This document shows, in pieces, positions 1-5,547 of a DNA stretch of 10,986 bases. The notes below the pieces were generated by a model that ran no database searches, had not been told where the DNA came from, and saw nothing but the letters and a program-made list of their open reading frames with translations. The DNA is from CAZSPL01 sp964608735 (GTDB lineage Bacteria > JAJVIF01 > JAPKYR01 > CAZSPL01): NCBI GenBank assembly GCA_964608735.1, contig CAZSPL010000135.1, positions 1 through 10,986 on the forward strand, read 5' to 3'. Numbering within the stretch: the stretch's first letter is position 1; each line of letters starts with the position of its first letter. The translations under genes were made by a program, and so were the position numbers.

Positions 1-428
1 TCCACCGGTACAATCGCTCCTTCGGAGAAACTGAGCGTCACGGGGTGTTCTCCCTCCACGGCCTGGAATTCAATTCCGTCGCCGTTATGCTCCCACTTGC
101 CGCACGCATCGAATGCCTGCCGGGACGATTTAGCCAGCCTTACTATCGGCGCCTTGCATCTTTCGATCAGCTCGAACAGCAGCTCGTTGTCGATAAATGC
201 CGCCCCGTAGGTGGCTTCGCATTCCTTGAGCAGCCCCGCGCCGATGGCTTCGACGATGATATACCGCTGTAGCGCCTCGCCGTAGATAAGCCGCTGAAGC
301 TGCGTCGGCTTTATCGGCTCGACATAGCGGAAATCGACCGGCAAGCCGCGGTTGTCGCACACAAGAAGCCCGCCGGCGAATGCGCCATCGTTGAGTTCGT
401 ATACTCCAAGATATCCCAGTTGTTTCAT
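1..428 (-). CDS. Unrecognised protein, N-terminal 142 residues (gene runs off the left edge)
   Basis: An open frame starts at the ATG at 426-428 and continues without a stop to the window edge, so the C-terminus is missing. The start is supported by GAGGTGA about 8 bases upstream. The product begins MKQLGYLGVYELNDG and looks soluble: there is no signal peptide or membrane segment. It is a mixed alpha/beta-looking sequence with four cysteines in the visible part (residues 24, 70, 91 and 109). A segment at 31-50 (VDFRYVEPIKPTQLQRLIYG) has the regular look of a conserved family, and I have a faint memory of similar hypothetical proteins in deep-branching bacteria, but I cannot name a family or function. 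It lies downstream of the protease gene, separated from it by an intrinsic terminator, and probably has its own promoter near 487-492. That it is a real gene is well supported by codon pattern and ribosome site; its role is unknown. Confidence 0.75.
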   Translation of the reverse strand, partial: MKQLGYLGVYELNDGAFAGGLLVCDNRGLPVDFRYVEPIKPTQLQRLIYGEALQRYIIVEAIGAGLLKECEATYGAAFIDNELLFELIERCKAPIVRLAKSSRQAFDACGKWEHNGDGIEFQAVEGEHPVTLSFSEGAIVPV

Positions 429-486
429 CGCGGCATCACCTCGATGCAAACCTTTCCGACCCCGTATATCCTACCGAATTAATTTC

Positions 487-492
487 ATTATA
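487..492 (-). promoter_or_regulatory. Possible -10 box for the left-edge gene
   Basis: The minus strand reads TATAAT here, about 60 bases before the start codon at 428, in an AT-rich stretch just after the preceding terminator. No good -35 hexamer lies 16-18 bases upstream (the best is CAATTA), so the promoter would be weak or activator-dependent. The position between a terminator and a well-formed ribosome site makes it plausible. Confidence 0.35.
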
Positions 493-530
493 TAGGGAGG
501 GAAATATATTAATTGAATCGAATATGAGGG

Positions 531-588
531 GAAAAAAGCAGCCCTTGGGACAGTCCCTCTGCGTTTTGGGGACAGTCCCGCGGGCTGC
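531..588 (-). terminator. Intrinsic terminator after the HtrA-type protease gene, built on two GGGACAGTCCC repeats
   Basis: Read on the minus strand, GCAGCCC (588-582) pairs with GGGCTGC (544-538) and is followed at once by a TTTTTTC tract (537-531). This is the classic Rho-independent layout, and it lies 18 bases past the protease stop codon. Inside the outer stem are two copies of the palindrome GGGACAGTCCC, at 547-557 and 569-579, exactly 22 bases apart, so the inner part can fold as two small hairpins or as one long arm. Confidence 0.8.
547..579. repeat. Two direct copies of the 11-bp palindrome GGGACAGTCCC
   Basis: The copies are at 547-557 and 569-579, and each equals its own reverse complement apart from the central base. 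The second is preceded by TTGG, giving the TTGGGGACAGTCCC string seen as a dispersed palindromic repeat in many bacterial genomes (from memory, not searched). The pair sits inside the terminator stem, so the repeat may have been recruited as a terminator or may have inserted into one. Confidence 0.7.
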
Positions 589-605
589 ATTTCCAATCAC
601 AAATT

Positions 606-1790
606 TTACGGTTCCATTTCGAGCTTGACGTCTATATCGACGGTTTCCGTTCCGCGCAAAACCTGCAACGTTACCGTATCACCCGGAGCCATGCGTTTGA
701 TGCTGTTGGTCAACTGCTGGGTCGATAAAACAACCTCTTTATTCAGGCCGACGATGATATCCCCCCCGGTCACGATATCGATGATATAGCGTCCGATATA
801 CAGCCTGAGAGGTTCGGTTCCGGCTCTCAATCCCGCAATCGCGGCGGGCGACCCGGGTGCGACCGACTGCACCAGCAAACCGTTGTCCACGCCGAGACCG
901 AGCTCCAAGGAGATTTCCTTCCTCAACGGGAAGGCATCCACGCCGAGATACGGCCTTCGTACGCGGCCATAGCTGATAATATCGTCGGCGACCTTCCTGC
1001 ACGCATTCGAGGGTATCGAAAAGCCGATGCCGACCGAGCCGCCGCTCCTGGAAAAGATGCTCGTATTGATGCCGACCACTTCACCCGCCGAATCGATCAA
1101 CGGCCCGCCGGAGTTACCCGGGTTGATTGACGCATCGGTCTGTATCATGTCGTCGTATTCGGCTTCCGGCGTTTTCACCGGGCGTCCGAGCGCGCTTATG
1201 ACCCCGACCGACAGGGTCTGGTCGAAGCCGAAAGGATTGCCGATGGCAATCGCGCGCTGGCCGACTTTCAACATGTCGCTGTCACCGAGTACCGCGATGC
1301 GGCTCGCATCGATTTCCCGGCTCACCTTGATGACCGCGAGGTCAGTGAACTGGTCGCTGCCGACGACGGTCGCTTCTTCGATGCTGCCATCGCCGAATGT
1401 GACGGTCACGTCGGTGGCATCCTTGATGACATGGTTGTTTGTGAGAATATATCCTTCTTTGCTGATGATGACCCCCGACCCGGTGCCTTCCTGCGGGACA
1501 ACGCCGTAGAATGGATTGAACGCCTGCCTGACGGCAGTAATATGTACCACGGCCGGCAAGAGTTTTTCATACACCCTGATGACCGTTTCCTCTGACGCGT
1601 CATAGGTGGCGTCGCTCGAGCCGGTGGATGCCAAGATCGAATCCACCTGCGTCCCGGCATCTGCTTGAGGCGCGGTAGCCGTCACGGGCAAGGTTTCGGC
1701 TTCGCGGTTCAGTGCGAATGCGGATGTCACGACCACGCCGAGTAGAAACGCAGTAACGATGCTGAGCAATAATATAAGCCTGTATTTCAT
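606..1790 (-). CDS. htrA: HtrA/DegP-type serine protease, membrane-anchored, with one PDZ domain
   Basis: This is an envelope quality-control protease (peptidase family S1C) that degrades misfolded proteins outside the cytoplasmic membrane. I start it at the ATG at 1790 (394 aa) because GGAGGAA sits just upstream; a GTG four codons earlier overlaps that site and is unlikely. Residues 5-27 form a hydrophobic signal anchor. A Ser/Thr/Ala-rich linker follows, then a trypsin-like domain at about 65-275 with the full catalytic triad: His120 in LTNNHVIKD, Asp150 in TDLAVIKV and Ser227 in NPGNSGGPL. A single PDZ domain occupies about 283-392 and carries a 10-15 residue insertion (around TEPLRLYIGRYII) before the GDIIVGLN strand. 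Its size and single PDZ fit HtrA/DegS-like members rather than two-PDZ DegP. It has its own promoter upstream and a terminator downstream, so it is probably monocistronic. Confidence 0.95.
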   Translation of the reverse strand: MKYRLILLLSIVTAFLLGVVVTSAFALNREAETLPVTATAPQADAGTQVDSILASTGSSDATYDASEETVIRVYEKLLPAVVHITAVRQAFNPFYGVVPQEGTGSGVIISKEGYILTNNHVIKDATDVTVTFGDGSIEEATVVGSDQFTDLAVIKVSREIDASRIAVLGDSDMLKVGQRAIAIGNPFGFDQTLSVGVISALGRPVKTPEAEYDDMIQTDASINPGNSGGPLIDSAGEVVGINTSIFSRSGGSVGIGFSIPSNACRKVADDIISYGRVRRPYLGVDAFPLRKEISLELGLGVDNGLLVQSVAPGSPAAIAGLRAGTEPLRLYIGRYIIDIVTGGDIIVGLNKEVVLSTQQLTNSIKRMAPGDTVTLQVLRGTETVDIDVKLEMEP

Positions 1791-1826
1791 TGGTTCCTCC
1801 ACGAATAGTTAATGCCTTCCGTGCAC

Positions 1827-1856
1827 TATTTATCCACGCCGGGCATTTTACGTCAA
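1827..1856 (-). promoter_or_regulatory. Likely sigma70-type promoter of the protease gene
   Basis: On the minus strand, TTGACG (1856-1851) is followed 18 bases later by TAAATA (1832-1827). An alternative -10, ATAAAT, gives a 17-base spacer. It lies between the upstream terminator (1874-1897) and the protease ribosome site, giving a leader of about 30 bases. No heat-shock operator such as CIRCE and no sigmaE-like box was seen. Confidence 0.6.
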
Positions 1857-1873
1857 CACCTATTTGGAAACCG

Positions 1874-1897
1874 AAAAACCCCCGATAGTTCGGGGGT
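1874..1897 (-). terminator. Intrinsic terminator after the HTH gene
   Basis: On the minus strand, ACCCCCGA (1897-1890) pairs with TCGGGGGT (1885-1878) around a 4-base loop, and the stem runs into TTTTT (1878-1874). The 8-bp GC-rich stem plus U-tract is a strong terminator, 32 bases past the stop of the HTH gene. Confidence 0.9.
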
Positions 1898-1929
1898 AAC
1901 ATTTGTTTTACAGTAATTTCATATATCTA

Positions 1930-2655
1930 TTACTCGTCGTCTTTTCCGTTTCCGACGATTTTTTTAGTCTTTTTCTGCTCCTGGCCGGCCATGAATTCAA
2001 GCACCTGGCTGAGCTTGAACCTTCGCTGCCCGCCGGGGGTGCGTATGCAGTCGAGGACCCCCTTGTTGGTGTAGCGCCGTACGGTGGTCTTGCATACGTT
2101 CAGTATGGTCGATGCGTCTTCGAGGGTGATGAGTGGATCGAGAAGGCTCTCGATCAACTCGGCCCTTTTCTTTTTCGGGTCGTCGGCAGCGGTTCCGCGC
2201 CTGTATTCGCGCTGCTCGAACAGCGACATGTCTTCCACTGCCCTGCCCTTCCTTCCGCCCGCACGCTTTTTCGTGACGACCTTCTCGGCCCTCGATGCCG
2301 CCGCCTTGGTGGCTTCATACTTCGATGGGTCGTCATAGGGGCCAACAAGAGATTCTTCGTCGATGCGTCCCGTCGGAGGACTTTCATTGAGTTCCTGGCC
2401 GAGGGACTTGATACCGCGTGCGCTCTTCAAATGCTTGTAAGGGTCGTATTCCTTCGATGCCTTCCCGGACAACTCGCTTGTTTCGCCGTTTTCGGGAACC
2501 TGCGCTTCGGTATCATCCGGTTTCTGCCCTGATTCCAGGCGATGTATCTTCCTCTGATCGGTGAGTTTCTTCAGCAGGCGCTGGGTTTCCTTCTGTTTAT
2601 ACCTTTGCCACTCCCAGTAGGTTTTGTTCAAATTCTTATCTTCCTTCTTCGCCAC
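1930..2655 (-). CDS. Charged protein with a C-terminal MerR/excisionase-type helix-turn-helix
   Basis: This 241-aa putative DNA-binding protein starts at a GTG at 2655, preceded by GAGGTGAG; no ATG competes. Residues 1-45 are rich in Lys, Glu, Gln and Trp/Tyr and probably helical. Residues 45-165 are very hydrophilic and look disordered, with basic clusters (VTKKRAGGRKGR near 127-138). Residues about 172-225 form a winged HTH of the excisionase/BldC/MerR kind: LITLEDASTILNV, then TTVRRYTNKGVLDCIRTP, then GGQRRFKLSQVLEFMAG, where the GG.RRF wing is the family signature. The HTH normally sits at the N-terminus or makes up nearly the whole protein, so its place behind about 170 residues of charged sequence is unusual. 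It is a single gene with its own terminator. Excisionase and BldC-like regulators are both possible; no integrase or phage gene is nearby, so I favour a chromosomal regulator. Confidence 0.8.
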   Translation of the reverse strand: MAKKEDKNLNKTYWEWQRYKQKETQRLLKKLTDQRKIHRLESGQKPDDTEAQVPENGETSELSGKASKEYDPYKHLKSARGIKSLGQELNESPPTGRIDEESLVGPYDDPSKYEATKAAASRAEKVVTKKRAGGRKGRAVEDMSLFEQREYRRGTAADDPKKKRAELIESLLDPLITLEDASTILNVCKTTVRRYTNKGVLDCIRTPGGQRRFKLSQVLEFMAGQEQKKTKKIVGNGKDDE

Positions 2656-2824
2656 GACTCACCTCATAAGCTGTGTAAGAATAAGGGCTACTCTTAAACA
2701 TATCGTGATATTTCGGCACTACTTGAGCTCTTGATAATATTCTCCTAAAAAGTTGAACAACCGATGCATAATCATAGATGCGTTGCGGCACATCATTGTT
2801 AACAGAACCCCCTGAAACCCTTTA

Positions 2825-2853
2825 ATAATAAGGGCTCAATAGGAATGAAGCAA
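2825..2853 (-). promoter_or_regulatory. Possible promoter of the HTH gene
   Basis: On the minus strand, TTGCTT (2853-2848) is followed after 17 bases by TATTAT (2830-2825). It would give a leader of about 160 bases. The -10 overlaps a small hairpin (CCCTT 2818-2822 with AAGGG 2830-2834), and the -35 overlaps the surroundings of the TTTATA/TATAAA inverted repeat at 2856-2871, a possible operator. This is the best match in the gap but is not compelling. Confidence 0.4.
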
Positions 2854-2908
2854 GGTTTATACGATTATAAAAGTGTACAGGTTACGGGGAAATAATTACT
2901 GTGGATAA

Positions 2909-2947
2909 CCCGCCTGAAGCGGGATATTCTCCGGCAGGCAATGCCGG
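2909..2947 (-). terminator. Two adjacent hairpins at the end of the glycine cleavage operon, possible terminator
   Basis: CCGGCA (2931-2936) pairs with TGCCGG (2942-2947), and CCCGC (2909-2913) with GCGGG (2919-2923), each around a 5-base loop. They begin 16 bases past the stop of the last operon gene. No clear U-tract follows on the minus strand (only TTATCC, then ATTATTT), so termination may be weak or Rho-dependent, or the hairpins may mainly protect the 3' end of the transcript. Confidence 0.45.
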
Positions 2948-2963
2948 AAAGGCTCGGGGGAAC

Positions 2964-3311
2964 TCAAATATTGATGTCGAGTTGAGTCCCGACCTCGCTA
3001 TCGTCGTCTTTTGGCTTGGTTGCCCGGTAACTCGCCTTGTTCTGGAGGATCTCAAGGTCGCTGCGCCCGTCTTTCTGCACCCGCCGTCGTGACTTCTCGT
3101 CGATATCCGCCTTATCCTTGTCCTTGTCGCGCTCTTTTCGTCCTTCGCGATTTTGTTCCTCGGCGGTGTTGAATTCATCGACCAACTCACGGAACTGGCG
3201 TTGCTCGCCACCCGAGTCGTGATAGTCTTTGCGCTTGACCTTACGAAGGTTCGAGTATCTCTCGTTCACGAGACCTTCGAGATTCTCGTTCAGCTTGCGA
3301 ATTGGAGTCAT
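2964..3311 (-). CDS. Short, highly charged protein of unknown function, last gene of the operon
   Basis: This is a 115-aa protein. The start is the ATG at 3311, with GGAGG 8 bases upstream; an in-frame ATG at 3347 overlaps the lplA stop and lacks a ribosome site. The protein is extremely hydrophilic. Residues 45-80 are almost entirely Glu, Lys, Arg, Asp and Gln (for example GRKERDKDKDKADIDEKSRR), so it is probably disordered or a long charged helix. A slightly more regular N-terminal part (MTPIRKLNENLEGLVNERYS) could be amphipathic. It has no cysteine, membrane segment or signal peptide. It follows lplA by 35 bases and should be co-transcribed with the glycine cleavage genes. I do not recognise it. 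It does not resemble LplB, the separate accessory subunit of some archaeal lipoate ligases. The ribosome site and placement support a real gene. Confidence 0.65.
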   Translation of the reverse strand: MTPIRKLNENLEGLVNERYSNLRKVKRKDYHDSGGEQRQFRELVDEFNTAEEQNREGRKERDKDKDKADIDEKSRRRVQKDGRSDLEILQNKASYRATKPKDDDSEVGTQLDINI

Positions 3312-3346
3312 CTCAAATACCTCCGGCCCTAAACGGACTCCATCCA

Positions 3347-4108
3347 CTACGGCCTCTTCAAGTTATGCTCTTCCCGTCTATACTTCTTCTCAGCCAGCGC
3401 ACCTGCCATCTCAATCTCATTAAAGGTCAACCCATCCTTCACAACTTCCCGGCACCCGAACGCCTTCATCCACAGTTCGACGGCATCGCGAAGGATGTCG
3501 TTTGCATCGAGATCAAGCCCTTCGCGTTCGAACGATGTAACGAAATCGGAATGCGGGATATCCCTGCGCTCGGGAGGCACCTTGAGATACCTCGACATTT
3601 CCGCTACACGATCCGCCATCATCAATGTGCCGTGGTGCAGGATGGTCCGCTTCTTTCGAGCTTGGGCGTTTCCGCCGACCTTCCTGCCCTTATAGAGCAA
3701 ATCTCCGTTACTTATTATTTCGACATAAATCCCCGCGTACTTTAGTGTATCAACAAGCGGATTGAGAATAAAGTATAGCGATTCGCGTATCCGGGAGCGG
3801 GGTTTGAGAAACTCGTTCATATAAGGGACTATTAATGTAAAATTCGCGACCCGTGGGTGCAGATAGACTGTACCGCCGCCCGAATGCCGCCTTATCAGCG
3901 GGATTCCGTCATCCCTGCACCGTTCGAGATATACATCCGAAGCCACCGACCGCGAATTTCCAAGTATCACCGATTCGCCGGATTGCCAGAAGCGGACGGT
4001 CACGCGCGGATTTTCATCGGCGCAACGATGCATCGCCTCTTCGATGGCGATATTCATGAAGGGGTCCGCTTCGGAATGTTCGATCAGTCTGAGGTTCGAG
4101 GGGTCCAC
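3347..4108 (-). CDS. lplA: Lipoate-protein ligase A family protein (catalytic domain only)
   Basis: This 253-aa enzyme of the biotin/lipoate ligase fold (PF03099 type) is predicted to attach lipoate, via lipoyl-AMP, to the lysine of GcvH encoded in the same operon. Family motifs are clear: an N-terminal LRLIEHSEADPFMNIAIEEAM stretch (from residue 6), RRHSGGGTVYLHP at 73-85 (the RR.SGGG nucleotide/lipoate loop), GRKVGGNAQA at 141-150 with the invariant-type Lys143, and HHGTLM at 158-163. The start is a GTG that overlaps the gcvPB stop by 25 bases; the next ATG (residue 18) would cut into the conserved N-terminus. At 253 aa it lacks the C-terminal accessory domain of E. coli LplA (about 338 aa). 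It also lacks the cysteine that LipM/LipL octanoyl- and amidotransferases carry just before the GRK motif, so a ligase is favoured. It may need an LplB-like partner encoded elsewhere. Confidence 0.88.
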   Translation of the reverse strand: MDPSNLRLIEHSEADPFMNIAIEEAMHRCADENPRVTVRFWQSGESVILGNSRSVASDVYLERCRDDGIPLIRRHSGGGTVYLHPRVANFTLIVPYMNEFLKPRSRIRESLYFILNPLVDTLKYAGIYVEIISNGDLLYKGRKVGGNAQARKKRTILHHGTLMMADRVAEMSRYLKVPPERRDIPHSDFVTSFEREGLDLDANDILRDAVELWMKAFGCREVVKDGLTFNEIEMAGALAEKKYRREEHNLKRP

Positions 4109-5547
4109 TTGACATCTATCTCTCTCGCCGCCCGTACATCATCGAGACGCCCCACCGGCATGGTTCGCGGCGCGCCTTGGAGGTAGGCAGGATCATCCTT
4201 GGCGAGGCGCGCAATTTCGCGCATCGCATTGATGAATGCATCGAGGGTATCAACATTCTCTGTTTCGGTCGGCTCGATCATGAGGGCTTCCGGTACGATG
4301 AGCGGGAAGTAGACAGTGGGCGGATGGAATCCCATGTCGAGGAGGGCTTTTGCGATATCGATCGCGCGTATGCCGCATTCATCCTTCTGCCTGCAGGCGG
4401 AAAGGACGAATTCATGCATGCAGGGGCGGTCATACTTGAGCCAGTAATCGGATTTCAGGCTTTCTTGAAGATATCTTGCATTCAATACCGCGCCGCCCGA
4501 GACATTCCGCAGCCCGTCAGCGCCGAGCATTCTCATGTAGATGTATGCCCTCACGACAACGCCGAAATTTCCGAAAAACGTTTTAATACGCCCTATCGAT
4601 TTCAGCGGCTCCTCGATGGTGAATATGCCGGATTCCTCATCGAAACCGACATACGGCGCCGGGAGGAAATCGACGAGGTGACTCTTCACTCCGACGGGGC
4701 CGGCCCCGGGTCCTCCACCGCCGTGCGGGGTTGAGAACGTCTTATGCAGGTTGAGGTGAAGTACATCGAATCCCATCTCCCCCGGACGCGCCCGCTCCAT
4801 GATGGCGTTTGCGTTGGCGCCGTCGTAATAAAGCAATCCGCCTGCGTCATGAACCAGCTTGGCTATCAGGGCGATATCTTCCTCGAACAGGCCGAGGGTA
4901 TTGGGATTGGTCATCATTATACCGGCGATGTCGGGCGTGATCTTCGCCTTTAAATCGTCGATATCCACAAGGCCGCGGTCGTTCGATGCGACCTGCACTA
5001 TTTCGTAGCCCGCCATATGCGCCGATGCCGGGTTGGTGCCGTGCGATGAATCAGGCACGAGCATCAGCTTGCGATGGTCTTCGCCGTTGGAGTGGTGATA
5101 CGCCTTGATGAGAAGCAGGCCGAGGAATTCGCCGTGAGCCCCGGCGGCGGGCTGAAGTGTGAACGCATCCATGCCGAAGATCTCGCTCAACATGCGCTCG
5201 GTGTGATAAATGAGTTCGAGCGCTCCCTGGTTCATTTCCTCGCCGCCGAAGGGATGAATGAATGCCAGCCCTTCGAGAGCCGAGGCTATTTCATTCACCC
5301 TGGGATTGTATTTCATCGTGCAGGAGCCGAGCGGATAGAACCCGGTGTCGATGGAGAAATTCTTGCGCGAGAGGTTCGTGTAATGGCGAACCAAGTCAAG
5401 TTCGCTTACTTCGGGAAGCGCCGCCGGTACGGTGCGCAGGTATTCCGACGGGATAAACTCCGAGACATCGCGGGATGCGAAGTTCGATGTGAGCGTAAAT
5501 GCATTCCTGCCGGGACTCGATTTATCGAAAATCGTGACAGCCTTCAT
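4084..5547 (-). CDS. gcvPB: Glycine dehydrogenase (decarboxylating) subunit 2, PLP-binding half of the P protein
   Basis: This is the beta half of the split P protein. With GcvPA it decarboxylates glycine on pyridoxal phosphate and passes the aminomethyl group to the lipoyl arm of GcvH in the cytoplasm. The 487-aa length is normal for the family. Visible signatures are NFSIDTGFYPLGSCTMKYNP at 63-82, QPAAGAHGEF at 132-141, SSHGTNPASAHMAGY at 167-181 and the PLP lysine Lys269 in HLNLHKTFSTPHGGGGPGAG. The start is the ATG at 5547, which shares one base with the gcvPA stop (TGATG) and follows a GGGGGGTGAT ribosome site, so the two halves are translationally coupled for equal amounts. It overlaps the lplA start by 25 bases. 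I see no missing key residue. Confidence 0.97.
   Translation of the reverse strand: MKAVTIFDKSSPGRNAFTLTSNFASRDVSEFIPSEYLRTVPAALPEVSELDLVRHYTNLSRKNFSIDTGFYPLGSCTMKYNPRVNEIASALEGLAFIHPFGGEEMNQGALELIYHTERMLSEIFGMDAFTLQPAAGAHGEFLGLLLIKAYHHSNGEDHRKLMLVPDSSHGTNPASAHMAGYEIVQVASNDRGLVDIDDLKAKITPDIAGIMMTNPNTLGLFEEDIALIAKLVHDAGGLLYYDGANANAIMERARPGEMGFDVLHLNLHKTFSTPHGGGGPGAGPVGVKSHLVDFLPAPYVGFDEESGIFTIEEPLKSIGRIKTFFGNFGVVVRAYIYMRMLGADGLRNVSGGAVLNARYLQESLKSDYWLKYDRPCMHEFVLSACRQKDECGIRAIDIAKALLDMGFHPPTVYFPLIVPEALMIEPTETENVDTLDAFINAMREIARLAKDDPAYLQGAPRTMPVGRLDDVRAAREIDVKWTPRTSD

Larger units (their letters stand above)
2656..2963. other. Gene-free AT-rich stretch between the HTH gene and the long operon
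   Basis: This 308-base gap holds a possible promoter for the HTH gene (2825-2853), two small hairpins at the end of the long operon (2909-2947), the inverted repeat TTTATA-CGAT-TATAAA (2856-2871) and a perfect DnaA-box string, TGTGGATAA, at 2900-2908. A minus-strand open frame (2636-2791) has no ribosome site and is not called. Base composition is clearly more AT-rich than the flanking genes. Confidence 0.6.

Noticed and set aside
1903..2532. Long plus-strand frames opposite real genes (also 4177-4734, 5074-5616, 5941-6392 and 9514-10275)
   Set aside because: They mirror strongly supported minus-strand genes with family motifs, lack ribosome sites and have no recognisable domains.
2636..2791. 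Minus-strand frame of 51 codons (GTG start) in the 2656-2963 gap, and a 25-codon frame starting ATGATG in another phase
   Set aside because: Neither has a ribosome site at a usable distance, the composition is that of AT-rich intergenic DNA, and the longer one runs into the start of the HTH gene. The protein-like look of the first (VPQRIYDYASVVQLF) deserves only a homology check.
2856..2871. TTTATA-CGAT-TATAAA inverted repeat as a plus-strand promoter or defined operator
   Set aside because: No matching -35 box and no plus-strand gene follows; short A/T palindromes are expected by chance in such a gap. Kept only as a remark on the possible HTH-gene promoter.
3347..4108. The ligase as LipM/LipL octanoyl- or amidotransferase
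   Set aside because: The catalytic cysteine those families carry shortly before the GRK motif is absent; that segment reads IYVEIISNGDLLYKGRK.
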